47,860 nt of DNA, taken from the NCBI GenBank assembly GCA_964531745.1, contig CAZHFX010000003.1, positions 1-47,860 of the forward strand, read 5' to 3'. The notes under the pieces are model-generated. The model saw only the letters and a list, made by a program, of their open reading frames with translations. It had not been told where the DNA came from and searched no databases. Positions 1 through 9,168 of this stretch are shown here, one piece after another; positions within the stretch are counted from its first letter, which is position 1, and every line of letters begins with the position of its first letter. The stretch is from JACRFW01 sp964531745 (GTDB taxonomy: Bacteria > Patescibacteriota > Patescibacteriia > Magasanikbacterales > GWA2-37-8). Both the position numbers and the translations under genes were made by a program.

Positions 1-1305
<1,305 letters not shown>

Positions 1306-1636
1306 CACAACGAAAACACTCAAGAGCGCTTTCATCGACCCGACGTCCATTTTTTGGAATCGGGATTTTATAACTCGTTTTTTCCACGCGTTCGCTCTGC
1401 AAGCGAGATCGCGTGGTTCAGTTAATTGCTTACATACCCTATTTGATTTTGATTGCTATATACTGTGAATTGTCAAAGTGCTATCCGGTCAATCACCACT
1501 GTCATTCTGAACGCAGTACAGATTCTCTGGTTGCCCCCTCCTGCCCGAGGAGGGGCGAGGGGTCGTGGGAGATTCTACACTTCGTTCACAATTTGTTGTT
1601 TGTCTGGCATCCGCCCGGGGCGGATCAGCTTCGCTG
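1306..1636 (-). other. 23S rRNA leader region, no gene seen
   Basis: These 330 bases hold no convincing ORF. On the minus strand there is a leader hairpin with 7-bp arms (ccacgcg at 1383-1389 and cgcgtgg at 1407-1413) about 80-105 nt before the 23S. A gctcttgag stretch next to the rRNA resembles a boxA antitermination site. A degenerate dispersed palindromic repeat lies at 1500-1596. A ttgaca occurs at about 1474-1479 but lacks a well-spaced -10, so I do not claim the rRNA promoter. Confidence 0.4.
1500..1596. repeat. Dispersed palindromic repeat, degenerate copy
   Basis: The left arm begins tgtcattctgaacg and continues to gattctc. The right arm is gggagattctacacttcgtt. This matches, with several mismatches, the repeat family at 6770-6839, 14897-14989 and 46598-46680. 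The centre contains a cctcctgcccgaggagg palindrome. It lies between the 23S leader and the terminator of the upstream small RNA. Confidence 0.55.
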
Positions 1637-1667
1637 AAAAAAACAGAACCGCGTTAAAGCGGTTCTG
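1637..1667 (-). terminator. Rho-independent terminator of the 1637-1837 small RNA
   Basis: Perfect 9-bp stem cagaaccgc / gcggttctg with a 6-nt loop, followed on the minus strand by seven T. A second smaller hairpin (agttca / tgaact, 1674-1688), followed by ttttctt, sits just before it. Confidence 0.93.
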
Positions 1668-1837
1668 AAGAAAAGTTCAAAATGAACTAGTCACCGCTTG
1701 GATATCCCGAGTAAAAGATTGTAGTGGTAGTAAACATGAATGTTTTACTGCTACGTTATTTACCCAGAGGTCCAAGCGTTACGATGGCAACCATTGTCTT
1801 GTGGACGTGGTCTCCTTTTAGGAGGAGGCTAATCGTA
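1637..1837 (-). ncRNA. Unidentified structured small RNA, about 200 nt
   Basis: A consensus promoter and an intrinsic terminator bracket a segment with no ORF but strong secondary structure on the minus strand. Helices visible by eye: tacgat with atcgta (1832-1837 with 1780-1785); a cctcc/ggagg-type hairpin at about 1810-1826; cgcttgga with tccaagcg (1771-1778 with 1695-1702). Inside the last is a long irregular arm, gggtaaa/tttactc and then gtag..agtaaa closed by a small loop near 1740. I could not match it to SRP RNA (no ggaagcagcc apex), tmRNA (no T-arm, no tag frame), RNase P RNA (no conserved P4 pair) or a known riboswitch. It ends before the 23S leader and is independent of it. It may be a divergent 6S-like RNA or a new family. 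Confidence 0.75.
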
Positions 1838-1843
1838 TGCGCG

Positions 1844-1872
1844 ATTATAGCAGAACCATAAAGCCCTGTCAA
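1844..1872 (-). promoter_or_regulatory. Perfect sigma70-type promoter of the small RNA
   Basis: On the minus strand TTGACA (1867-1872) and TATAAT (1844-1849) are separated by exactly 17 nt, and the start site is expected near 1837. The -35 box sits in the loop of a 7-bp inverted repeat (aaagccc 1860-1866, gggcttt 1873-1879). Confidence 0.9.
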
Positions 1873-1930
1873 GGGCTTTATTTGGGGATAAAAACTGGCT
1901 ATCTATATGTGAAGCGGGCCTAAACTAGCT

Positions 1931-4900
1931 TCATACTCTATTATCTATCGCCCCCCACGTCTCATCCATATCAATGAGCGCCTGTTCCTCAGGGGTTGCA
2001 GAGCCATTCCGAATTTTTCGCCCAACTTCTGAAACCTTTTTTCTCATTTCACCAAACAAAGCCTGCAACATATGCATAAACTCTACATCATGGTTCATAC
2101 TTTTATTGTGTGCCGCTTCATGTACAAAGGCTGTTACTGCCTCATCAAATGATTGAGCCAGCACTTCTTCATGAATACCGATAGCTCGCTGAGCGATATT
2201 AATTGCTTTCGTACCGGTCCCCCTAAACACAAACAAATCATTCGGCAATCGAGCCCCAGTGGCAGCGTAAAAATATGACCGTAGCAGACCCAATTTGGTC
2301 AATTGCACATCAGTCGGTTCAAACACGAGCTCAAAATCCTCTACCTTCTCTTCCGCTGGTGCCATCGCATTGGCCAATTCTTCTAACCGACGACTGATCC
2401 GTGCCAACGCTCTTTTTTCCGGATTTTTTTTCTCATCTCCAGCCACTCGTATAACAGGGATGTCTGCCTGGTTATAGGAATCGAATATTTCTACCAGTGT
2501 TTTGCCATTTAAATAATCGGCATTGCCGGCAAGTTTGCCATAAAAATTATCGGACTCTTTCCAATCAAGGTATTTTTCTACTTCATTTTTTCTTTCCTCT
2601 TTAGTTTCTTTAGCAGCCTTTTCTCCTTCGTGTGCCACTTCTGCTAACACACGCACCGCTGCTGCGAGCTCCGGTATTTTCGCCGCCAAAACATCGATTT
2701 TTTCTGCTTCTGCGGCTGATGCCGGTTTTATTATTTCTTTAATATCCCTGTTTCCGCCTCCTTGTTCGCCGCCAACCTCTTCACCTTTTCCCATTCTTTC
2801 CCTCAAATCCTTTCGCTCCGCTTTTTTGCCTATAGTCTTTCCCAAATCAACTTCAATGTCTCTGGCAACCTCGGCTGGCTGGCTGCTTTCACCATGCCAA
2901 GCAACCTGCTCCGGCGACTCTGTCACCTGTTTCGGTTGCCTCTCTTCTATAGTGTCCGTCTGAACAGCGTTTGCTTCACCATTTGTTGAAACAACTTTAT
3001 TTGTACTAAAAAATTCCTTTTCAAAAAGAGCGACCGTGTTTTCATCCAATTCTACCTCCCAAGAAAAACCACCGTCAGTTTTTGCTTCAGAATTTAGAAC
3101 CAACAGACCGTCCTCCCCACTGGCCGCATCACTGGTAAGAGAAAAGGTAGTAACATACTCGCCTTGTGCCGTATTCGCATTCTTAAAAATCCGCTCCTTA
3201 AGCCCATACAACACTGCCCCGCGCACAAAACTAAGTAATTCCTGATTTTTGTCACCCTTCTTAATTTTCAAAAGCTGGCTAAATAAAAGTTCTTTGGGCA
3301 ATTTGGTGCCTGGGAGATCAAAGCGATAAGCTACTGTCTTGCCCCCCCCATCTTTCTTTTCGCCAACCTTGTTTACTCGCACATCGTCGGCGCTCATTCG
3401 TTCTCTGATATACTTAAAAAATTGCGCGACCCCTGCCACTTTCCCCTCCATGCTTTCACAACTAACCGGTATCCCTTTTTCCTTAGACAGCCGTTCAAAA
3501 TCATTGGCTGACGACTGCGGTGTTCGTGTTTTCGCTACCTCTACCGAACTAAGCTCACCGCTGGCCTTGGGCATGCCGACATCCTCAAAAAAATTCGGAC
3601 AAAGAATAAACCCTCTTTTCTCAAGGTCATCATGTTGGCTGTCGCTTAAACGCGCGTCCACTGCCAGATACTTCTTTGGAAAATGAACGGCAAATTCATC
3701 GGAACTATACTTGTCCTTGCGCCCATTTTTGTATAACCCCCATCGCAAAGCCTCTGCCAATTTTTTAATTAGGACAAAACAGCCTTTCGTATCGAAACCG
3801 CCAGTATCAGCGTTACCACGACCCCAAATATATTCCGATTCACGCAGTTGGCCAAGAATTTCTTCTTTTGTCATTGATTTAATGAGATTGTCCATGTAGT
3901 TTTCTAGACCGTATGTCGGCACTGGCGGCCGATCAATGCTCATTTCGTACTTTACATTATGCAGCGCTATCGAGACACCCTCAGGGCCGCGCCAATAATT
4001 TTCCGCCGTTTTGCCCGCTTGCTTAAAGTTCATCACCTGCCCATTGATAAACAGGCGACCTTCCGGCTCCTTCCCTTTCTCAGAAAGGGGCAACCATTTG
4101 ATAGTGCCGTTGTCATTAGAAAAATTTGGATTCTGCAACCAAGGATTGTCTCTAGACTCACCGAGCTCCGACATTTTTTCTAAACTGGCGATCACTTCAG
4201 CGTTATCAGTATCAATGCTGTAAAAAGTTTTACCGGTTTTTTCTCCTGGTTTAATTTCTGCGACGAGCCAATCGTGCTTAACTTGTGCCGTCGGCATGGC
4301 GTTGTGCTTTAGCGCTTCACTCAAGAGTCGAGCATTAATCTGGTCCTTTCTAGCCAAGCTATAGTCAACCTGCCATCCTTCACCGGCCACTTCAAAACGC
4401 TGTACACCAAAATCTCTAATATACCGCAACACGGTTTGTTTGAGACCAATGCCATTGCCACCAGCTGACTCTCCCTCGGAAGATTTTTCAGAGTGCATGC
4501 TCGTTAATCCAGTGGTATCTTCAAATGGCCACTCACCACTAATAACAAAACGACGACCGCCGTGCGGAAAAATTTCGCTGGCTGGTAATTGTTCTGACGT
4601 AACCGACACTCCGTTCAAGGTGCCCTTATTTGGTCCACGATTGTGATCAACAAAATTTTGAACGATTTCTCGAGCTAGCCACGCCGTATTATATTGTGCC
4701 TTTGATTTATTAAGAAACTTGTCGGTAACAACAGGTTGAACCTCGCGCCCTTCATGTACTCTGAAATAAAAGGGAATTAGTTTTTCATCAAAAACTACCC
4801 CCTTAAACGTCTCTGCCGGGGCTTCTGCTTCAATAACCGCCGAAGCCGATTTCCCATCAGCAGAGGAGTCTGGTGACAGAGCCGAAAGCTCTTCTGCGGG

Positions 4901-5056
4901 TTTGGGCGATTCTTTTCCTGTCTTAGGCGGTTCGGACGGCATCTCGGTTGCCGCGGAAATGCCAGCTCTTTTCCTAAATCGATCTAATAACCCCATCCGA
5001 GATGTTGTTTGTGGATCTTCCGATCTAAAAAATCTCATATACTTAGCTACATACAA
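1931..5056 (-). CDS. Large GHKL-type ATPase with C-terminal HEXXH metalloprotease motif
   Basis: Protein of 1041 aa, or about 1021 if translation starts at the internal Met-21; neither start has a clear ribosome-binding site. Residues 126-210 carry a GHKL (Hsp90/MutL/histidine-kinase) ATP-binding fold. REIVQNFVDHN gives the N-box Glu130/Asn134, EDTTG at 179-183 resembles G1, and GGNGIGLK at 199-206 is the G2 box. A long acidic, charged middle (about 650-880) contains likely coiled coil. Near the C-terminus FVHEAAH provides HEXXH at 979-983, with further His and Glu residues downstream, as in zinc proteases. No signal peptide or membrane segment is visible, so it is probably cytoplasmic. It is followed by the small-RNA promoter hairpin. 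The exact family is not recognised; ATP binding is well supported and proteolysis is an inference from one motif. Confidence 0.85.
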   Translation of the reverse strand: MYVAKYMRFFRSEDPQTTSRMGLLDRFRKRAGISAATEMPSEPPKTGKESPKPAEELSALSPDSSADGKSASAVIEAEAPAETFKGVVFDEKLIPFYFRVHEGREVQPVVTDKFLNKSKAQYNTAWLAREIVQNFVDHNRGPNKGTLNGVSVTSEQLPASEIFPHGGRRFVISGEWPFEDTTGLTSMHSEKSSEGESAGGNGIGLKQTVLRYIRDFGVQRFEVAGEGWQVDYSLARKDQINARLLSEALKHNAMPTAQVKHDWLVAEIKPGEKTGKTFYSIDTDNAEVIASLEKMSELGESRDNPWLQNPNFSNDNGTIKWLPLSEKGKEPEGRLFINGQVMNFKQAGKTAENYWRGPEGVSIALHNVKYEMSIDRPPVPTYGLENYMDNLIKSMTKEEILGQLRESEYIWGRGNADTGGFDTKGCFVLIKKLAEALRWGLYKNGRKDKYSSDEFAVHFPKKYLAVDARLSDSQHDDLEKRGFILCPNFFEDVGMPKASGELSSVEVAKTRTPQSSANDFERLSKEKGIPVSCESMEGKVAGVAQFFKYIRERMSADDVRVNKVGEKKDGGGKTVAYRFDLPGTKLPKELLFSQLLKIKKGDKNQELLSFVRGAVLYGLKERIFKNANTAQGEYVTTFSLTSDAASGEDGLLVLNSEAKTDGGFSWEVELDENTVALFEKEFFSTNKVVSTNGEANAVQTDTIEERQPKQVTESPEQVAWHGESSQPAEVARDIEVDLGKTIGKKAERKDLRERMGKGEEVGGEQGGGNRDIKEIIKPASAAEAEKIDVLAAKIPELAAAVRVLAEVAHEGEKAAKETKEERKNEVEKYLDWKESDNFYGKLAGNADYLNGKTLVEIFDSYNQADIPVIRVAGDEKKNPEKRALARISRRLEELANAMAPAEEKVEDFELVFEPTDVQLTKLGLLRSYFYAATGARLPNDLFVFRGTGTKAINIAQRAIGIHEEVLAQSFDEAVTAFVHEAAHNKSMNHDVEFMHMLQALFGEMRKKVSEVGRKIRNGSATPEEQALIDMDETWGAIDNRV

Positions 5057-5131
5057 AAAATTGAAGCTCTATTTTTTGTTTTTGTGTCATCGTCATACCC
5101 GTATAGGATACGGCAATCACAGCTCATTGTC

Positions 5132-5161
5132 AAAACAAAAAACAACCCCTTTCGGAGTTGT
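5132..5161 (-). terminator. Intrinsic terminator of the toxin-antitoxin operon
   Basis: On the minus strand acaactcc and ggggttgt pair around a GAAA tetraloop, followed by ttttttgtttt. It lies 40 nt after the stop of the AbiEii-like gene. Confidence 0.85.
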
Positions 5162-5200
5162 CTTACTGTAATCGAGATCGGCTTAAAACTCACTCCCGTA

Positions 5201-5815
5201 TCAACTCAAACTAAACTCCATTAACGCCTTTTTTATTTTCTTTTCACTCACCGCAAAGCCGGGCATAAATTCGATTGCTTCTACATAATTAACATCATCA
5301 AAATAAGACAACTGCGACCGAAAAATTTTGCTATTGAACTCATGGCCAAAAATATTTTTTCCTTGTTCAGCAATTTCAGCGATTGAATGATACTGTTTGA
5401 TGATAAAATACAAATCCACATAATCCTTCCACTTGGCTCGTTTTCCGAGCGCATAGGCTTTCATAGCCGCCAGAGTTAACAGGCTGGGCATTTTTATCAC
5501 CGTGTCTAAATGCTCAACATAATCTATAACAAAAGGATAACAAAAAAATGTTGTCTTTACCTTTTTAGTAAAAAAGGTGATTTCGCCTTCTCTGTTAACT
5601 AGCATTTTATCGACTTTCGTGGCCATCCGAATATTTCTCTCTAACGAAATATTCTTAAAAAATTTGTGCGAAAATAAATCAAAATCAATGGAGCGGCGAT
5701 GGCCAATCTGCAGAGCCACTGCCGTGCCGCCCGCCAACCCAAAATTATTTTTAAACTTTTTTAAAAATGGCAACAACTCAATTTGCTCTGGAGAGAGAAT
5801 TTCCTTATGGAGCAT
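5201..5815 (-). CDS. AbiEii-like nucleotidyltransferase toxin
   Basis: This 204-aa protein has the minimal nucleotidyltransferase signature of the AbiEii/AbiGii (DUF1814) toxin family. GLAGGTAVALQIGHRRSIDFD (residues about 27-47) contains the GG[TS] turn and the SxDxD-type metal-binding Asp residues. A downstream segment with LAAMKAYALGKRAKWKDYVD is typical of the family. Known members transfer nucleotides to tRNA or other targets and cause growth arrest or phage-triggered abortive infection. The start codon overlaps the upstream gene by 11 nt, so translation is coupled, and a strong terminator closes the operon. The length is close to that of small family members. Function is inferred from fold and from pairing with the upstream partner. 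Confidence 0.85.
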   Translation of the reverse strand: MLHKEILSPEQIELLPFLKKFKNNFGLAGGTAVALQIGHRRSIDFDLFSHKFFKNISLERNIRMATKVDKMLVNREGEITFFTKKVKTTFFCYPFVIDYVEHLDTVIKMPSLLTLAAMKAYALGKRAKWKDYVDLYFIIKQYHSIAEIAEQGKNIFGHEFNSKIFRSQLSYFDDVNYVEAIEFMPGFAVSEKKIKKALMEFSLS

Positions 5816-6074
5816 ACTTATTAAAATAGTGCGTAAAATAATTCTTAACTTCCGGATAGTAATTAGTTCTCCCCGATACTTTAAATTTCTTTAATTGATT
5901 ACGAAAAACACTGGCGGTTTTTTTTATCCCTAACATCTTAATCAACTTTTGGACATCTTCCCAGTCGCCATAATTTAGCGTCGCTTCCACTACCGCTTCG
6001 GCCTTCAGCTTATCGTAATTTTTTGTCCACCAAATTAAATGCGGCCTAGTTTTAATAAATGTGGCAAGCGTCAT
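5805..6074 (-). CDS. Putative antitoxin of the AbiEii-type pair
   Basis: Small 89-aa protein, first gene of a two-gene operon with the nucleotidyltransferase and overlapping it by 11 nt. The sequence has no membrane segment. It is rich in basic and aromatic residues, with an AVVEATLNYGDWEDVQKLIK helix region and a C-terminal GRTNYYPEVKNYF segment. The latter resembles short proteins (DUF6922-type) that precede AbiEii/DUF1814 toxins in many genomes. The family name is from memory and uncertain; the antitoxin role rests on position, size and coupling. The 128 nt before its start, up to the next gene, mostly hold a terminator belonging to that gene. Confidence 0.65.
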   Translation of the reverse strand: MTLATFIKTRPHLIWWTKNYDKLKAEAVVEATLNYGDWEDVQKLIKMLGIKKTASVFRNQLKKFKVSGRTNYYPEVKNYFTHYFNKYAP

Positions 6075-6146
6075 AGAGAGTCTACTTCAGTAGTAACATT
6101 AGCACAAAAAACGACTTTTGTCAAACCATTTTTCTGAAAAAATCAA

Positions 6147-6184
6147 CAAAAAATACAGAAAACGGTCCCTCTCAGGACTGTTTT
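6147..6184 (-). terminator. Intrinsic terminator after the acidic protein gene
   Basis: Stem arms at 6159-6168 and 6175-6184 (aaaac.gtcc type, one mismatch) are followed on the minus strand by ctgtatttttt. It lies 18 nt past the stop of the gene at 6203-6529. Confidence 0.75.
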
Positions 6185-6202
6185 CTAGAATCAAAACCAC
6201 TT

Positions 6203-6529
6203 TTACACCACATCATTTTCCCCATCCCCCATATCATCATCGTCTTTGTCTTTTTTGTCTTCCTCGTCCTCATCTTCAAGAATGGCGGCCGCACTCTCTT
6301 CGCCCTGCTCTTCAGCCAATTCTTTCTTATAGGAAACCCAACGACCGGACAATATTTCTTTCATTCCCTCGGTGTCATCATCCAAGTCCATTTCACCAAG
6401 CGACAAATGACTGTCCATTACTTCTTCCACCAGCTCAAGCCATCGTTCTTTGTCGGACACACCCTGGTCGCGCGCCAAGTCGGCAATTTCGTCATATAGT
6501 TCTCCGGCGGTCAACGTAGTTAAGGCCAT
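6203..6529 (-). CDS. Small acidic protein of unknown function
   Basis: Protein of 108 aa. The first 70 residues form a predicted helical domain (ALTTLTAGELYDEIADLARD onward). The tail, about residues 80-108, is almost entirely Asp/Glu/Lys (ILEDEDEEDKKDKDDDDMGD). No signal peptide or membrane span is seen. It has its own terminator and stands alone between the toxin-antitoxin pair and tRNA-Leu. Acidic tails of this kind occur in nucleic-acid-mimicking or chaperone-like proteins, but I do not recognise the family and assign no role. Start codon ATG at 6529; the upstream 90 nt are AT-rich. Confidence 0.75.
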   Translation of the reverse strand: MALTTLTAGELYDEIADLARDQGVSDKERWLELVEEVMDSHLSLGEMDLDDDTEGMKEILSGRWVSYKKELAEEQGEESAAAILEDEDEEDKKDKDDDDMGDGENDVV

Positions 6530-6616
6530 AAAAAAAATTAAATAAAATTATAAAAATAGTATACAAAAAAATCTAAACTTTTCCAATATCTGACTTGGGT
6601 ATAACTTACCGTATTG

Positions 6617-6700
6617 TGCCGCGGGTCGGATTTGAACCGACAATCCCTTGCGGGAACTAGCTCCTAAGGCTAGCGTGTCTACCAATTTCACCACCGCGGC
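6617..6700 (-). tRNA. tRNA-Leu (anticodon UAG)
   Basis: Class II tRNA with acceptor gccgcgg pairing to ccgcggc, anticodon loop cctTAGgag, a long variable arm (gttcccgcaagggatt) and T-arm ggttcaaatcc. The 3' CCA is not encoded: the discriminator A is followed by CAA. Confidence 0.96.
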
Positions 6701-6763
6701 TTATTTGTTGGGCTATTTAATCATACTTCAATTAGAAAATCAATCGCTTAACTACACCCAAAT

Positions 6764-6797
6764 AAAAAAGCGAAGCGAGAGGGATTCTTCGCTTCGC
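6764..6797 (-). terminator. Terminator of pnp formed inside a dispersed repeat
   Basis: The arms gcgaagcga (6770-6778) and tcgcttcgc (6789-6797) pair and are followed on the minus strand by six T and attt. The hairpin is the distal half of the palindromic repeat at 6770-6839, directly downstream of the pnp stop codon. Confidence 0.8.
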
Positions 6798-6839
6798 CCA
6801 TTCGGCCTTGAGCTCATGGCCGAAAGATCAGAATGACAA
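6770..6839. repeat. Dispersed palindromic repeat next to pnp
   Basis: Copy of the family with ends gtcattctga and gaagaatccct on the minus strand. An internal hairpin cggcc/ggccg lies at about 6813-6832. It abuts the pnp stop codon exactly and supplies the terminator hairpin. Confidence 0.7.
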
Positions 6840-9077
6840 TTAAAATTGTCGGCTTCCTCGCCCGCCCCCAAACCCGCTGCGCGGCGGCCGACCGCCGCGG
6901 TCCATCGGCGGACGATCAACGTAACCGGCCGGCTTTTCAATAAGAGCCTTCATGCTCAGGTTAACGCGCCCCAAATTATCAATTTCTTTCACGAGCACTT
7001 TCACTTTGTCGCCGAGCTTCAGAACGTCGCTCGGGCGGTTCGTGCGCTCCCAAGAAATTTCAGAAACATGCACCAAGCCATCTTGCCCCGGCAGTACGTT
7101 CACAAAGGCGCCAAAGTCTTCCAATCGCACCACCGCGCCTTCAAACTCTTCGCCCGCTTTGACCTCGCGAGTCAAATCTTTCACCCACTGCACCGCGCGC
7201 TCCATGCCGACCGCGTCGGTTGAGGTAATGCACACGCGGCCGTCATCTTCAATATCAATGGACACGCCGGTCTCGGCAATAATTTTGTTAATCATCTTGC
7301 CGCCAGGGCCGATAACGTCGCGAATCTTTTCTGGATTGATCATCACTGTGACAATACGCGGGGCGTAAGGCGAAAGTTCGGCACGCGGGGCCGGCAATAC
7401 CGCCGCCATCGCGTCCAAAATCTTCAAGCGTGCCTCTTTAGACTGGCTAAATGTTTGTTTGATAATGTCCCAGCTCAATCCTTCTGTTTTCGTGTCCATC
7501 TGAATAGCGGTGACACCGTCTTTCGTACCAGTAATTTTGAAATCCATACCACCCGGTCCGTCTTCAATATCTTGCAGGTCGGTGAGCACTTTCCAGCGAA
7601 GCTGGCCCTGAGCTCGCGTCGAAGGGCCATCCATTCCCTCGCTCGCCAAACCCATAGCGATACCGGCAACCGGTTTTTTGATTGGCACGCCGGCGTCCAT
7701 TAGCGCCATAGTGGAAGCACAGGTTGAGGCCATTGAACTGGAACCGTTGGAACCAAGCACCTCGGATACCACGCGAATGGCATACGGAAAATCCACTTCG
7801 GGCGGAAGCACCGGCTCCAGCGCGCGTTCAGCCAAAGCCCCGTGCCCGATGGCTCGGTTGCCCGGGCCGCGCAAAGGGCCGGTTTCACCATAGGTAGCCG
7901 GCGTGTCGCTATAATGATGCATATAGCGCTTTTGCCCGTCTTCTTCCATGGTATCTATAGTTTGGACATCGCCGGGCGCGCCGAGCGTTACCACCGACAG
8001 CACCTGCGTGTCGCCGCGCATAAACAGGCCAGTGCCATGGGTGCGCGGCAAGAGAGCCACTTCAACGCGCAAATCGCGGACATCGGTCAGACTGCGGCCA
8101 TCCAGACGCTGGTCTTTGTCTAAAATCGCCTGCGTGATGAACTCTTCCACGTACTCTTTCACTCGCCCCAAAATAATTTTTTGAATTTTTTCATCAACTT
8201 CCTGCGCGGAGAGCATTTCTTCCACCGCCTCCTTGAATTTTTCCACCATGGCTATTCGTTCCGCGCGGCCCTTTTTAACTGAATCAAAAATCCAGTCGCT
8301 GACATGGCTCTTGACGAGTTTTTTTACTTCCGCCTCCAGCGCGCGCAATTTTATTTCCTGTTCGCTCAAGTCGGTTTCCAAATTAATTTTCCGCTGTCCG
8401 GCTTCGGCTTGAATTTTAGATATAAAAGAAACAAGAGAGGCCAGCTCTTTGGCGCCAAAACGCATCGCTTCCATAACATCGGCATCCGGAATTTCACGGC
8501 AAGCGGCTTCCGCCATAATCACTTTGTCCGGCGTGCCGGCGACAACAATATCAGCATCCCCGGCCTCGCGCTCGGCAAATGTCGGGTTTATTTTCCAGGC
8601 GCCGTTCACCCGCCCGACGCGCACTCCGCCGATTGGCCCGGCCCAGGGAATGTTTGATAAAGACAAAGCGATAGAGGCCGCAATCAACGCCGGAATTTGC
8701 GGATCGTTTTCGCCGTCATAAGATAGGGCGGTCAAAATAATCTGTACATCATTGCGCACGCGCTGATCAAACAGCGGACGGACGGCGCGATCTACCAGAC
8801 GGCCGGACAAAATAGCATCATCCGTCGGCCGACCCTCGCGTTTAATGAACCGACTGCCCTTAATTTTACCGGCGGCGTAGAGCTTTTCCTCAAAATTAAC
8901 CATGAGCGGGAAAAAATCTATTCCCTCTCGAGTATTTTTGCTCATCGTGGCCGTTGCCAAAAGCACGGTGTCGCCATAGCGCACGGTGCATGAAGCGTTC
9001 GCTTGCAACGAAAAACGACCGGTCTCAACTGTCAGAGTGCGACCACCCCAATCCAAAAACCATTGTTTGACATCCAT
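6840..9077 (-). CDS. pnp: Polyribonucleotide nucleotidyltransferase (PNPase)
   Basis: A 745-aa phosphorolytic 3'-5' exoribonuclease. The domain order is complete: RNase PH domain 1 with FFPLMVNFEEKLYAAGKIKG, an all-helical linker, and RNase PH domain 2 with LPRTHGTGLFMRGDTQVL and the catalytic core DLQDIEDGPGGMDFKITGT. Then come a KH domain (RDVIGPGGKMINKIIAETG) and an S1 domain (DFGAFVNVLPGQDGLVHVSE). The tail of about 25 residues is Arg/Gly-rich, a likely extra RNA-binding extension. I chose ATG 9077 because aaagg lies 7-8 nt upstream; an upstream in-frame ATG at 9110 would add 11 unlikely residues. It is the last gene of rpsO-NYN-pnp, as rpsO-pnp are linked in many bacteria. Confidence 0.97.
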   Translation of the reverse strand: MDVKQWFLDWGGRTLTVETGRFSLQANASCTVRYGDTVLLATATMSKNTREGIDFFPLMVNFEEKLYAAGKIKGSRFIKREGRPTDDAILSGRLVDRAVRPLFDQRVRNDVQIILTALSYDGENDPQIPALIAASIALSLSNIPWAGPIGGVRVGRVNGAWKINPTFAEREAGDADIVVAGTPDKVIMAEAACREIPDADVMEAMRFGAKELASLVSFISKIQAEAGQRKINLETDLSEQEIKLRALEAEVKKLVKSHVSDWIFDSVKKGRAERIAMVEKFKEAVEEMLSAQEVDEKIQKIILGRVKEYVEEFITQAILDKDQRLDGRSLTDVRDLRVEVALLPRTHGTGLFMRGDTQVLSVVTLGAPGDVQTIDTMEEDGQKRYMHHYSDTPATYGETGPLRGPGNRAIGHGALAERALEPVLPPEVDFPYAIRVVSEVLGSNGSSSMASTCASTMALMDAGVPIKKPVAGIAMGLASEGMDGPSTRAQGQLRWKVLTDLQDIEDGPGGMDFKITGTKDGVTAIQMDTKTEGLSWDIIKQTFSQSKEARLKILDAMAAVLPAPRAELSPYAPRIVTVMINPEKIRDVIGPGGKMINKIIAETGVSIDIEDDGRVCITSTDAVGMERAVQWVKDLTREVKAGEEFEGAVVRLEDFGAFVNVLPGQDGLVHVSEISWERTNRPSDVLKLGDKVKVLVKEIDNLGRVNLSMKALIEKPAGYVDRPPMDRGGRPPRSGFGGGRGSRQF

Positions 9078-9168
9078 ATTTTTACCTTTCCGAAGATGAT
9101 GGAGGAGCATGAGACCTCACTAAAGGTCTTTGTCCCTACACCAACTTCATTAAAAAATAACAAAACCA

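Noticed and set aside
1680..1850. 3' end of 16S rRNA upstream of 23S
   Set aside because: The ctccttttaggagg stretch looks like an anti-Shine-Dalgarno region but the conserved 16S 3' end (ggctggatcacctcc) is absent.
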